From assembly GCF_021412585.1 (NCBI RefSeq), contig NZ_JAKCMI010000041.1, forward strand, positions 248,001 through 312,000: a stretch of DNA of 64,000 bases. Direction: 5' to 3'. The stretch is from Halomonas alkalisoli. GTDB taxonomy: Bacteria > Pseudomonadota > Gammaproteobacteria > Pseudomonadales > Halomonadaceae. Shown here in pieces: positions 1 to 7,584 of the stretch; positions within the stretch are counted from its first letter, which is position 1, and the number at the start of each line of letters is the position of its first letter. The notes beneath the pieces were generated by a model. It made no database searches. It had not been told where the DNA came from and saw nothing but the letters and a program-made list of their open reading frames with translations. The position numbers and the translations under genes were made by a program.

Positions 1-881
1 CTAGACGGAGAGTCCAACAACCCCATGATCCAGTCGCGCACGGCAGCGATGGCCGGCTCCTCGAGTCGCTCAGGCGGGTAGACGAGCTGGAAGGGAGCGG
101 CCTGTATCTCGGGACCGAATGGCTGTACCAGGCTCCCCTGACGCAGCTCCTCCTCGATCAGGTACCGGCTCATCAAGGCTATGCCCTGGCCATCTAGCGC
201 AGCGGTGATGCCGTGGGTTTCGTCGGAGAACATCAGCCCGGCGCTGACGTCGAGCCCTGGCACCTGGACCTGGCGCTGCCAGGCCGCCCAGTCCAACGGC
301 GCGGGCGACGAGAAGTGGAGCAGCGTATGGCGCACCAGCTCGGCCGGTTCACGCAGCTTCAGCATGGGGCTGCAGACGGGTACGAAGACATTGTCGAACA
401 GCTTCTCTGCGACCAGCCCGGGCCAGGGGCCCACGCCATAGCGAATCGCCATGTCGGCGACGATGCCGTCCAGAGCGACCGCCTCGTGGGAGACCTGGAT
501 GCTCAGGTCGATCTGCGGGTGGGCGTCGCGCAGCAGACACACCCAGGGCAACAGCCAGCGCGCAGCCACGGCCGGCGTAGTCGAGAGCTTCACGCCATGG
601 CGCGAGGGAGGCCGTCGCAGCTTGGTCACCGTCTCGGCGATGGCATCGAAGGAGTCGCTCAGCACCGCCAGCAGCGTCTGTCCCTGGGCCGTCAGTATCA
701 GCTGCCGTGGCCTGCGCACGAACAGGGCGATACCCAAGCTCTCCTCAAGCTGACGAATCTGGTGACTGATCGCCGTCGGCGTCACCGAAAGTTCCTCGGC
801 CGCCCGCTTGGCACTGAGGTGGCGCGCCGCGGCCTCGAAGGCGCGCAGGGCGGAGAGAGAGGGTAGTCGGCGTGGCGTCAT
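1..881 (-). CDS. LysR-family regulator (GcvA-like), 3' end cut by window edge
   Basis: This is a LysR-type transcriptional regulator read leftwards from ATG at 881-879. The N-terminal winged helix (about residues 5-65) has the GcvA-like order RAFEAAARHLSAKRAAEEL, then TPTAISHQI and RQLEESLG. A periplasmic-binding-like effector domain follows. About 293 codons are present and the family is usually about 300, so only the last few residues are missing. It is divergent from azoR across 140 bp, so azoR is its likeliest target. The effector is unknown. Confidence 0.88.
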   Translation of the reverse strand, partial: MTPRRLPSLSALRAFEAAARHLSAKRAAEELSVTPTAISHQIRQLEESLGIALFVRRPRQLILTAQGQTLLAVLSDSFDAIAETVTKLRRPPSRHGVKLSTTPAVAARWLLPWVCLLRDAHPQIDLSIQVSHEAVALDGIVADMAIRYGVGPWPGLVAEKLFDNVFVPVCSPMLKLREPAELVRHTLLHFSSPAPLDWAAWQRQVQVPGLDVSAGLMFSDETHGITAALDGQGIALMSRYLIEEELRQGSLVQPFGPEIQAAPFQLVYPPERLEEPAIAAVRDWIMGLLDSPS

Positions 882-1021
882 GGCTGAGTTTAATTTTGCA
901 TTAGCGGAAAAGAATCGTCGTTTGTCGCCCCACTGGGCTTCTGGCTTGATGGCCTAAGCAAGCAAACACAACTGAAACCAACTCATTCAAGCGATCCTAC
1001 ACCCAGCAAAGGAAAAATCCC
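882..1021. promoter_or_regulatory. Divergent LysR/azoR intergenic region
   Basis: The 140-bp region between the two start codons must hold both promoters and probably the LysR binding sites. It is AT-richer than the flanks, especially 887-920. The azoR ribosome binding site AAGGAAAAA lies just before ATG 1022. I see no strong inverted repeat. Confidence 0.5.
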
Positions 1022-1741
1022 ATGACCCGCCTACTCCATCTCGATGCCAGCCCACGACCCGGCCGCGCCGGTAGCCATGATCACGGTTCACATACCCGCC
1101 GGCTGACCCACCACTTCGTTTCCCGATGGCGCACTTTGGAACCGGATGTCGAAATCATTTATCGCGACATCGGCTTGTCCTCGCCACAGCTGACCAGCGT
1201 CGAATGGATCGAAGCCGCCTTCACGCCCATCGAGCAGCAAACCGAACCGATGAGAGAACTGCTCACCGAGAGCGATGCGCTGGTCGACGAGGTCGAACGA
1301 GCCGACATCCTGGTGCTCGGCGTGCCCATGTACAACTTCGGGCCACCGGCCGTCTTCAAGGCCTGGATCGACAACATCATCCGCATAAATCGCACCGTCG
1401 ACTTCGATCCACAGTACGGCGCCCACCCCCACCTGCCGCTGGAGGGCTACGTACCGTTGCTGGCCGACCGTTCACGCCACGCGGTGCTGCTCTCTTCCCG
1501 CGGCGGTTTCGACTTCGACCCGGGGCGCCCCCTTGCCGCGCTCAACCACCTGGAGCCGAGCGTACGCACCGCCCTGCAGTTCATCGGCATCGGCGGCTTC
1601 CACGACATCGCCATCGAGCACCAGGAGGAAGGCGGTGACGTACTGGCCGCCTCGACCGAAAGCGCCCTGGCGCGTATCGACCGGTTGGTGGAGCGCTTGC
1701 ACAGCGAAATGGCTGTGCCGCGGCTATCGCAGCCGGCCTGA
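1022..1741 (+). CDS. azoR: FMN-dependent NADH:quinone oxidoreductase / azoreductase
   Basis: This is a flavodoxin-fold reductase of the AzoR family, about 239 aa. Such enzymes reduce quinones by two electrons and cleave azo bonds using NADH and FMN in the cytosol. The start LLHLDASPR matches the FMN phosphate-binding loop (usually LxIxSSPR), and GVPMYNFGPPAVFKAWID is the hallmark PMYNF segment. SSRGGF near residue 160 fits the second FMN-contacting loop. The length is slightly above the usual 200-210 aa because of a short N-terminal insert and a tail. It probably answers to the divergent LysR gene, a common arrangement for quinone or electrophile defence. Confidence 0.88.
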   Translation: MTRLLHLDASPRPGRAGSHDHGSHTRRLTHHFVSRWRTLEPDVEIIYRDIGLSSPQLTSVEWIEAAFTPIEQQTEPMRELLTESDALVDEVERADILVLGVPMYNFGPPAVFKAWIDNIIRINRTVDFDPQYGAHPHLPLEGYVPLLADRSRHAVLLSSRGGFDFDPGRPLAALNHLEPSVRTALQFIGIGGFHDIAIEHQEEGGDVLAASTESALARIDRLVERLHSEMAVPRLSQPA

Positions 1742-1768
1742 TGACTGCCCTTCGAGGTAGCTGAACAC

Positions 1769-1794
1769 CGGGGCGCAAAGCGCCCCGCCTTTTG
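1769..1794 (+). terminator. Rho-independent terminator after azoR
   Basis: A perfect stem CGGGGCGC / GCGCCCCG (1769-1776 and 1780-1787) encloses an AAA loop and is followed by GCC and TTTT. It sits 28 bp after the azoR stop and 8 bp before the convergent arsH stop, so it may serve both genes. Confidence 0.75.
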
Positions 1795-1801
1795 CCATTC
1801 G

Positions 1802-2548
1802 CTATGAGGCCTGACCCACTGCCGCCTTGTCCGTCACCGGGTCGGCCTTGGCCCCGGCCGCTTCGCGTCGCTCCGAGTAGCGGTCCACCAGCGTTTCGGC
1901 GTGGGGGCGAAGCAGCAGGGTGAAACGCACCAACTCCTCCATCACGTCGACGATGCGGTCGTAGAGCGGCGAGGGCCGCATGCGACCGGCCTCGTCGAAC
2001 TCCTGATACGCCTTGGGCACGCTGGACTGGTTGGGGATGGTGACCATACGCATCCAGCGACCCAGCAGGCGCAGGGTGTTCACCGCATTGAACGACTGCG
2101 AGCCGCCGCTGACCTGCATGACCGCAAGTGTGCGCCCCTGGGTGGGGCGTACCGCCCCCATGCTCAGCGGCAGGTGGTCGATCTGCGCCTTCATCACGCC
2201 GGTGATCTGGCCGTGGCGCTCGGGGCTGCACCACACCTGCCCTTCCGACCAGATGGCCAGCTCGCGAAGTTCGCGCACGGCAGGGTGATCGTCGCCGGCC
2301 ACTTGGTCCGGCAGCGGCAGGTCGGAAGGGTCGAAGATGCGCGTCTCGGCGCCGAAGTGGCGCAGCAGCCGTGCCGCCTCCTCCACCGCCAGGCGCGAGA
2401 AGGAGCGCTCGCGCAACGAACCGTAGAGCAGCAGGATGCGCGGCGGATGCCCCAGCGGATCGGGCAGGCCCTGGCCAGGGGGCTGGCGAGCGAAGCGCTC
2501 ATCGAGCGCCGGCAGATGGTCAGGGTCAGACAGCATGCGAAGCCTCAT
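1802..2548 (-). CDS. arsH: ArsH-type NADPH-dependent FMN reductase
   Basis: ArsH is a flavodoxin-like NADPH:FMN oxidoreductase. In other bacteria it oxidises trivalent organoarsenicals and reduces quinones and ferric complexes. Diagnostic segments are LLYGSLRERSFSRLAVEEA (FMN loop, about residues 42-60) and the strongly conserved block WCSPERHGQITGVMKAQID near residue 107. At 248 aa it has the usual length. It starts inside the stop of the MFS gene (ATGA overlap at 2545-2548), so the two are translationally coupled in a padR-MFS-arsH operon. No arsR, arsB or arsC is adjacent, so an arsenic role is likely but not proven. Confidence 0.9.
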   Translation of the reverse strand: MRLRMLSDPDHLPALDERFARQPPGQGLPDPLGHPPRILLLYGSLRERSFSRLAVEEAARLLRHFGAETRIFDPSDLPLPDQVAGDDHPAVRELRELAIWSEGQVWCSPERHGQITGVMKAQIDHLPLSMGAVRPTQGRTLAVMQVSGGSQSFNAVNTLRLLGRWMRMVTIPNQSSVPKAYQEFDEAGRMRPSPLYDRIVDVMEELVRFTLLLRPHAETLVDRYSERREAAGAKADPVTDKAAVGQAS

Positions 2549-3708
2549 GTCGCCTCCTTCATGGCGTGGGTTTGCAGAACGAACAGCGCCACCAGGGCCG
2601 CTAGCCCCAGGGCGGAGGAGAACAGCAGCGCATGGGTACCGAAGCGCTCGATCAGCAGGGCAAAGGCCAGCGGTGCCAGCGCCTGGCCGAAGCGTGCCGG
2701 CACCATCAGCACGCCCTGGCGCAGGCCATAGCCGTGCGGGCCGAAGATCGCCAACGGCAGCGTGCCCTTGGCGATGGTGAGAATGCCGTTGCCGGCGCCG
2801 TGAAGCAGCACAAACAGCGTGGCAAAGGGCGCTCCAAGCGTTATCACGCCGAGCGCCCCGATGGGGTGGGCTATGACCGCCAGCTTTGCCGAGAGCAGCG
2901 GATGGAAGCGCTGCAGCAGCGAAAACTCAAGCAGACGCGCCGCCACCTGGGCCGGCCCCACCAGCGCCGCGGCGGCAATGGCGCCGGCTGGCGACAGGCC
3001 TGCGATCTGCAGCAGCCACGGCAGGTGCGCCGCCATGCCGGTACTGACGAACCAGGTCACGGCGAAGACGAAGGCCAGCAGCGCCATGGGCAGCCAGGTC
3101 GTCTCTCCCTCGGCCGTTGCCGTCTCGGCATGGGGAGCGGGCGGCTGGATGCCGAAGGGAACCAGCAGGCGGTTGAGCGGCAGGCCCAGCAGCAGGTGCA
3201 CCGCCGCCCAGGTGAAGCAGGCGTTCTGCCAGCCGAATTCGGCGTTGAGCCAACCGGTGATCGGCCAGCACACGGTGCTGGCAAAGCCCGCCAGCAGCGT
3301 AATACCGGTAATGGGGCCACGCGCCTCGCGGCCGTAGAGCCCGGCCAGGGTCGAGAAAGCCGATTCGTACAGTCCCATGCCCATGCCGACGCCGATCACC
3401 AGCCACCCCGCCCACAGCATCATGGGCCCAGCGGCCAGCCCCAGCAGCACCAGCCCCACTGCGAACACCAGGCTGGAAACCGTCAGCACGTCGCGCCCAC
3501 CGAAGCCGTCGATGCGCCGCCCCACCGCAGGCCCCAGTACCGCCGAGACCACCAGCGCCGAGGAGAACGCCGCGAATACCGTGCCGGTGGAAAGGCCGAG
3601 ATCCTGCGCCATGGGCACGGCGAGAATCGCCGGCAGATAGTAGGTCGAGCCCCATGCCAGGGTCTGGGAAACGCCCAGGGCAACGACCACGCGGGTGCGG
3701 CTGTTCAT
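2545..3708 (-). CDS. MFS transporter coupled to arsH
   Basis: This is a 12-helix major facilitator protein of 387 aa. It begins with a membrane segment (VVVALGVSQTLAWGSTYYLPAIL) and has the expected two six-helix halves joined by a polar loop near residue 195 (PAPHAETATAEGE). The loop between helices 2 and 3 carries GRRIDGFGGRDVL, in the position of MFS motif A. It lies between padR and arsH, and its start codon is preceded by a PadR-type operator. By context it may export an arsenical or another electrophile; the substrate cannot be read from sequence. Confidence 0.8.
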   Translation of the reverse strand: MNSRTRVVVALGVSQTLAWGSTYYLPAILAVPMAQDLGLSTGTVFAAFSSALVVSAVLGPAVGRRIDGFGGRDVLTVSSLVFAVGLVLLGLAAGPMMLWAGWLVIGVGMGMGLYESAFSTLAGLYGREARGPITGITLLAGFASTVCWPITGWLNAEFGWQNACFTWAAVHLLLGLPLNRLLVPFGIQPPAPHAETATAEGETTWLPMALLAFVFAVTWFVSTGMAAHLPWLLQIAGLSPAGAIAAAALVGPAQVAARLLEFSLLQRFHPLLSAKLAVIAHPIGALGVITLGAPFATLFVLLHGAGNGILTIAKGTLPLAIFGPHGYGLRQGVLMVPARFGQALAPLAFALLIERFGTHALLFSSALGLAALVALFVLQTHAMKEAT

Positions 3709-3711
3709 CTT

Positions 3712-3732
3712 ATACCTCGATCAACGAGGTAT
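3712..3732. promoter_or_regulatory. PadR operator before the MFS gene
   Basis: A perfect 8-bp inverted repeat ATACCTCG-N5-CGAGGTAT lies 3 bp upstream of the MFS start codon. Read on the minus strand, its GAGG is also the ribosome binding site, so repressor binding would overlap the translation start. A near-identical copy lies before padR at 4201. Confidence 0.75.
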
Positions 3733-3757
3733 CGAGACCTGGAAAAGCACCTTGCCC

Positions 3758-4189
3758 TCATCCTTCCGGCTCCTCCTGATTCACCCGATTCGCTGCCGCC
3801 CCGCCCGCCATGCGACGGCTCTCGAGGATGCAGTCCGTGGCTTCCAGCCAGGCATCCACCGCCACCTGGAAGGCCTCCCGCCCTTTCTCCGTCAGCGCGT
3901 AGACCTTGCGCGAGCGCCCCTGCACCACCTCCGCGGACGAACTCAGGTAACCGCCCGCCTCGAACTCGTTGAGCATCGGGTAGACCGTTCCCTCCGAGGG
4001 GCTGCAGCAACCCTTGGTGCTCTTCTCCACCGCCTGAACCACCTCGTAGCCGTGCATCGGCTTGCGGTGCAGCACGCTGAGCACGAAGAACTTCGACAGC
4101 GACATCTTGATCGTGCCGCGCCAGTACGATGGCTCGCTGTAGTCGGGGATCCTGCGGCCGGTGGCCGGTTCGGTCTTTGCTTGGGTCAT
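3758..4189 (-). CDS. PadR-family repressor with a Cys-Cys pair
   Basis: This is a PadR-type winged-helix regulator, 143 aa. The helix-turn-helix core reads LSKFFVLSVLHRKPMHGYEVVQAVE, then SEGTVYPMLNEFEAGGYL, then GRSRKVYALTEKG. Adjacent cysteines C61 and C62 sit just before the SEGTVYP recognition segment, a position suited to thiophilic metal(loid) or redox sensing. It is first in a padR-MFS-arsH operon, with matching palindromes before padR and before MFS, which indicates autorepression. Sensing of arsenicals through the Cys pair is my inference from the link to arsH. Confidence 0.85.
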   Translation of the reverse strand: MTQAKTEPATGRRIPDYSEPSYWRGTIKMSLSKFFVLSVLHRKPMHGYEVVQAVEKSTKGCCSPSEGTVYPMLNEFEAGGYLSSSAEVVQGRSRKVYALTEKGREAFQVAVDAWLEATDCILESRRMAGGAAANRVNQEEPEG

Positions 4190-4200
4190 GGCTGAAACTT

Positions 4201-4221
4201 ATACCTCGATGATCGAGGCGT
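4201..4221. promoter_or_regulatory. PadR operator before padR
   Basis: An imperfect inverted repeat ATACCTCG-N5-CGAGGCGT starts 12 bp upstream of the padR start codon. The left arm and spacer length are identical to the operator at 3712 and 6 of 8 bases of the right arm match. The placement fits autoregulation. Confidence 0.7.
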
Positions 4222-4289
4222 CAAGCAGCGACCGGCATCGTGCGAGCCGACACGTCAGCCCGCTCTACGCCGCATGGCCTGAAAGAGCG

Positions 4290-5213
4290 TTACAGATCTC
4301 GGCTCCAGACTTGGCCGACAAGATCCTTCCCGAAGCTGTGATGTGGCGTTTCCTCCACCAGCTCGAACTCTGCCCTTTCATAGATCTTGCGCGCATCGGT
4401 CAAAACGCTGTTGGTCCACAAGACCATTTTTTGGTAGCCGACCTGGCGGGCGAATCTCAGGCATTCATCCACGAGGCGGCGCCCTATTCCAAGGCCACGG
4501 GCACAGGGGTCGACATAAAGCAGCCGCAGCTTTGCGGTCGCTTCGTCTTCCCGAACGACGAACACCGACCCAACGACATTTCCATCCTTTTCGGCGATCC
4601 AGCACCGCTCCCAACGTGGATCGAAATCGCGCAGGTACTTGGCGACGATTTCTGCGATCAGCGCTTCGTACTCTGCGTTCCATCCGTACTCCTGCGCGTA
4701 GAGCACTGCCTGCCGATGGACGATCCACCCCATGTCACCCGGCTGCGGATCACGCAGAACATAGCTCGTGCCGACTTCGCCGAGCAGCCGCCGGATCTGG
4801 TTCATCGCCTCGACCAAGTGATGCTGCTCAGCCTCCGACAGCCGCTTCAACATCGCAATGACTTCGCTCTGCGAGGCTTCGTCCAGCGGCTTGAAAGTCG
4901 CTCGGCCCTGATTTGTCAGTTGCAGTTGCGCCGCCCGCCTGTCAGAGGGCGAGGGAGTCTTGGTAATGAGCCCTTTCTTTTCGAAGCCCTTCAGCACTCG
5001 GCTCACATAGCCAGCGTTGAGGCCCAACTCCCGGCAAAGGTCGGTACTGGTAAGCGATGACCGGTTCGCCAGTTCATACAGGATGCGAACCTCCGTCAGC
5101 GAAAACTGACTTTCCAGGAGGTGCTCATGGAGTACCCCGATCTGCCGCGTGTAGAAGCGATTGAAGCTTCGTACGACCCCGGCGCGCTCTTCAAGAAGCT
5201 GATCTGTTCTCAT
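4290..5213 (-). CDS. Fused MarR regulator and GNAT acetyltransferase
   Basis: This is a two-domain protein of 307 aa. Residues 1-150 form a MarR winged helix (FSLTEVRILYELANRSSLTS, LGLNAGYVSRVLKGFEKKGLI, then DRRAAQLQLT). Residues 160-305 form a GNAT fold with the acetyl-CoA loop VDPCARGLGIGRRLVDECLRFA. Such fusions are known in proteobacteria and often act on small toxic metabolites while controlling their own locus. I chose ATG 5213 over an upstream in-frame ATG at 5348, which would read through the operator region. Tandem near-palindromes lie just upstream and are shared with the divergent DUF899 gene. Confidence 0.88.
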   Translation of the reverse strand: MRTDQLLEERAGVVRSFNRFYTRQIGVLHEHLLESQFSLTEVRILYELANRSSLTSTDLCRELGLNAGYVSRVLKGFEKKGLITKTPSPSDRRAAQLQLTNQGRATFKPLDEASQSEVIAMLKRLSEAEQHHLVEAMNQIRRLLGEVGTSYVLRDPQPGDMGWIVHRQAVLYAQEYGWNAEYEALIAEIVAKYLRDFDPRWERCWIAEKDGNVVGSVFVVREDEATAKLRLLYVDPCARGLGIGRRLVDECLRFARQVGYQKMVLWTNSVLTDARKIYERAEFELVEETPHHSFGKDLVGQVWSRDL

Positions 5214-5230
5214 GGAAAAAGCCCTTAAAC

Positions 5231-5264
5231 TTGCCTCAAGCAAATAATTAGTTGCTTGAAGCAA
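5231..5264. promoter_or_regulatory. Tandem MarR-type operators
   Basis: Two 13-bp near-palindromes, TTGCCTCAAGCAA (5231-5243) and TTGCTTGAAGCAA (5252-5264), are spaced 21 bp centre to centre, two helical turns. They lie between the MarR-GNAT start (5213) and the DUF899 start (5363), so one repressor could control both genes. Confidence 0.7.
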
Positions 5265-5362
5265 ATATGTCAATAGCCCGTGCGCCGCACTTGCCCTCCT
5301 GTCGAATCCGCCCCCCACCAGGACGACTACCTCGTGCAACGACTGCAACAGGAGAACTCCTC

Positions 5363-6094
5363 ATGTCAGCGCACGATAAAATGTCCCACCCCGTCGTATC
5401 CCGTGAAAAATGGCTAACCGCCCGCAAGGAGCTTCTGGCAAGGGAAAAGGAGCTCACCCGCCTGCGCGACGACCTGAACGCCAAGCGCCGCGCCTTGCCG
5501 TGGGTGAAGGTCGATAAGGAATATGTCTTCGATACGCCAGAAGGCCGCAAGACGCTCGCCGAGTTGTTCAATGGGCGCAGCCAGTTGATCGTTCACCATT
5601 TCATGTTCGGCCCCCGCTGGGGGGCGGGATGTATCGGCTGCTCCTTCACGGCCGACCACATCGAAGGTACGCGAGTGCATCTCGAGCATCATGATGTGAG
5701 CCTGGTTCGGGTCTCCCGCGCCCCGCTCGACGAGATCGAGGCTTACCGACGGCGCATGGGCTGGCAGGTGAAGTGGGTCTCCTCGCACGGCAGCGACTTC
5801 AACTATGACTACCAGGTCTCGTTCACCCCCGAAGCGATCGTCCAGGGAACGGTCACCTACAACTACGCCACGGCTAACGTCTCGATCGAGGACCTGTCCG
5901 GCCTCAGCGTGTTCTACCGGAACGACAAGGGTGATGTGTTCCACACCTACTCAACCTACGGGCGCGGCGACGAACTCGTCGATAGCACCTACATGCTGCT
6001 CGACATGACGCCCAAGGGCCGCAACGAGACGGGGCCTCACCGCAACCTGATGGACTGGGTGAAACGCCACGACGAATACGAATCGGCAACTTAG
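5363..6094 (+). CDS. DUF899 thioredoxin-like protein (first paralogue)
   Basis: This is a DUF899 protein of 243 aa with a predicted thioredoxin/peroxiredoxin-like fold. Typical segments are VSREKWLTARKELLAREKELTR at the N-terminus, then LIVHHFMFGPRWGAGCIGCSF with a CxxC pair, then RMGWQVKWVSSHGSDFNYDY, and a C-terminus ending KRHDEYE. The biochemical role of the family is not established. The start at 5363 is supported by AGGAGA 7 bp upstream, and the longer ORF from 5252 would run through the MarR operator. It is probably controlled by the divergent MarR-GNAT protein. A second copy lies at 27047. Confidence 0.85.
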   Translation: MSAHDKMSHPVVSREKWLTARKELLAREKELTRLRDDLNAKRRALPWVKVDKEYVFDTPEGRKTLAELFNGRSQLIVHHFMFGPRWGAGCIGCSFTADHIEGTRVHLEHHDVSLVRVSRAPLDEIEAYRRRMGWQVKWVSSHGSDFNYDYQVSFTPEAIVQGTVTYNYATANVSIEDLSGLSVFYRNDKGDVFHTYSTYGRGDELVDSTYMLLDMTPKGRNETGPHRNLMDWVKRHDEYESAT

Positions 6095-6579
6095 AGAGTG
6101 CCGCCCGCCTCGGAGCCGCTCCAAGGAGGCAAGCGACGTTCAACCGGGGAGGACTGGACGATTGCGGTGTTGGTCATCGCATAGGGAATGATTTCGTCGA
6201 TCAATCGCTCCAGGTGCTCGACCGATGCCAGATGCGCTCGGGCGATGAAGCAATCATCGCCCGTGATACGGTCGCACTCGGTGATTTCCGGAAGTTTCTT
6301 CAGTTGCTCGGCGACCCTCTGCAACTGACCCGGTATTGGCCGGATGCGCAGCCACGCGGTGAGCGGCAAACCAAGCGCCCGAGCATTGATCCTGACGGTA
6401 TAGCCCTCGATTATCCCCGCCTCCTCCAGACGCTTGATCCGCTCCGATACGCTGGGTGGCGACAGGCCGACGAGACGCGCCAACTCCGCAATACTGATGC
6501 GCGCGTCGGCGACGAGCGCCTGCAACAACCTCCGATCCGTCGCGTCCGGCACTCCATTTTCATATCGAAGGCGCTTCAT
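6091..6579 (-). CDS. Lrp/AsnC-family regulator
   Basis: This is a 162-aa regulator with an AsnC-type helix-turn-helix (DRRLLQALVADARISIAELARLVGLSPPSVSERIKRLEEAGII, residues 15-57) and a C-terminal RAM ligand-binding domain (residues about 70-145, including ITECDRITGDDCFIA). It is divergent from an EamA/RhtA-like exporter, a frequent pairing in which Lrp-type proteins sense an amino acid and control its efflux. Its stop overlaps the convergent DUF899 stop by 4 bp. Confidence 0.9.
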   Translation of the reverse strand: MKRLRYENGVPDATDRRLLQALVADARISIAELARLVGLSPPSVSERIKRLEEAGIIEGYTVRINARALGLPLTAWLRIRPIPGQLQRVAEQLKKLPEITECDRITGDDCFIARAHLASVEHLERLIDEIIPYAMTNTAIVQSSPVERRLPPWSGSEAGGTL

Positions 6580-6614
6580 GCAACTCCCCTTTTATTCGTA
6601 GGAATCAGCCCACC

Positions 6615-6670
6615 TTTCTCTTATCTCATGCATGCCATTGCCGCTCTTGCTCTTTACATAATAAGAGAAA
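6615..6670. promoter_or_regulatory. 10-bp inverted repeat in the Lrp/EamA promoter region
   Basis: TTTCTCTTAT (6615-6624) and ATAAGAGAAA (6661-6670) form a perfect 10-bp inverted repeat 36 bp apart. The right arm overlaps the spacing before the exporter ribosome binding site (AAGGAG). It could be two half-sites bridged by an Lrp oligomer, or a stem in the leader RNA. Confidence 0.5.
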
Positions 6671-6680
6671 AGGAGTTGCC

Positions 6681-7556
6681 ATGCCGTTGCCGAATATTAC
6701 CCTCAACCGACTCGCCGAGGCCGTCCCACCCCATGCCTGGTTCGGGGTGAGCGCCATCTTCCACTATCTCGGCCCCTCCTTCGCCGTGCTGCTCTTTCCT
6801 GCCGTCGGCGTGCTCGGCGTCGCTTGGTTTCGGATCGCAACGGCGGCCATCTTCTTCGCACCTCTCACCCGGCCATGGCGAACGATTCGACAGGCCGATG
6901 CCCGAACACGGCTGCTGCTGTTGGGGCTCGGCGCTTGCCTGGCGATCATGAACACCTCGTTCTATCTCGCCCTCGAACGCCTGCCGATGAGCCTGGTGGC
7001 GGCCATGGAATTCGTCGGCACCATCGCCGTTGCTCTCTACGGCCTGCGCACATGCCGGAACCTGCTGGCACTCGGCCTGGCGGTGATCGGTGTCTTCGTG
7101 TTGATCGACCTCAAATGGGCGACCGACCCACTGGGGCTGTTCTGGGCCAGCCTGAACGGGGCACTTTTCGTCGGCTACCTGATGCTCGGGCACAAGGCGG
7201 CCAGAGACGGTGCCAGTGGTGGCGTCGAGCGACTCGGCGCTGCCATGGCGATCGCCTTCGTCATCCTCGTTCCCATCGGCCTTGCCGAAGCCGTCAGGGC
7301 TTTCGGCGCGATCGAACTAGTGCTCGCGGGCATCGCCGTCGGCATATGCTCCTCCGTCATTCCCTACGTCTCCGACCAGCTCGCCATGTCTCGCCTGCCG
7401 CGGTCCACCTTCGCCCTCTACCTGGCCATCCTACCGGCGACCGCCACCCTCATCGCGGCGATCATGCTCGCCCAGATTCCGACCCGTCAGGATATGCTCG
7501 GCATCGCCTTGGTCATGGCCGGCGTTGCACTACACATACCCGCCAAGGCGCCATAG
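6681..7556 (+). CDS. EamA/RhtA-like exporter
   Basis: This is a drug/metabolite transporter of 291 aa with two EamA repeats and about ten membrane helices. The pattern LFPAVGVLGVAWFRIATAAIFFAPLTRPW, then MNTSFYLALERLPMSLVAAMEFVGTIAVAL, resembles E. coli RhtA, the threonine/homoserine exporter. The second repeat has SSVIPYVSDQLAMSRLPRSTFALYLAILPATATLIA. An AAGGAG site lies 9 bp before ATG 6681. The divergent Lrp regulator suggests an amino acid or analogue as substrate. Confidence 0.85.
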   Translation: MPLPNITLNRLAEAVPPHAWFGVSAIFHYLGPSFAVLLFPAVGVLGVAWFRIATAAIFFAPLTRPWRTIRQADARTRLLLLGLGACLAIMNTSFYLALERLPMSLVAAMEFVGTIAVALYGLRTCRNLLALGLAVIGVFVLIDLKWATDPLGLFWASLNGALFVGYLMLGHKAARDGASGGVERLGAAMAIAFVILVPIGLAEAVRAFGAIELVLAGIAVGICSSVIPYVSDQLAMSRLPRSTFALYLAILPATATLIAAIMLAQIPTRQDMLGIALVMAGVALHIPAKAP

Positions 7557-7584
7557 TGCACTGCCCTCGATTCGGGCCAGGCGG

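Noticed and set aside
2632..3972. 446-aa plus-strand frame opposite the MFS and PadR genes
   Set aside because: Shadow frame; the minus-strand genes have family motifs, ribosome binding sites and operators.
5213..5363. Longer starts for the MarR-GNAT (5348) and DUF899 (5252) genes
   Set aside because: Both would read through the tandem operators and each other's leader, while the chosen starts match domain boundaries and the DUF899 start has a good ribosome binding site.
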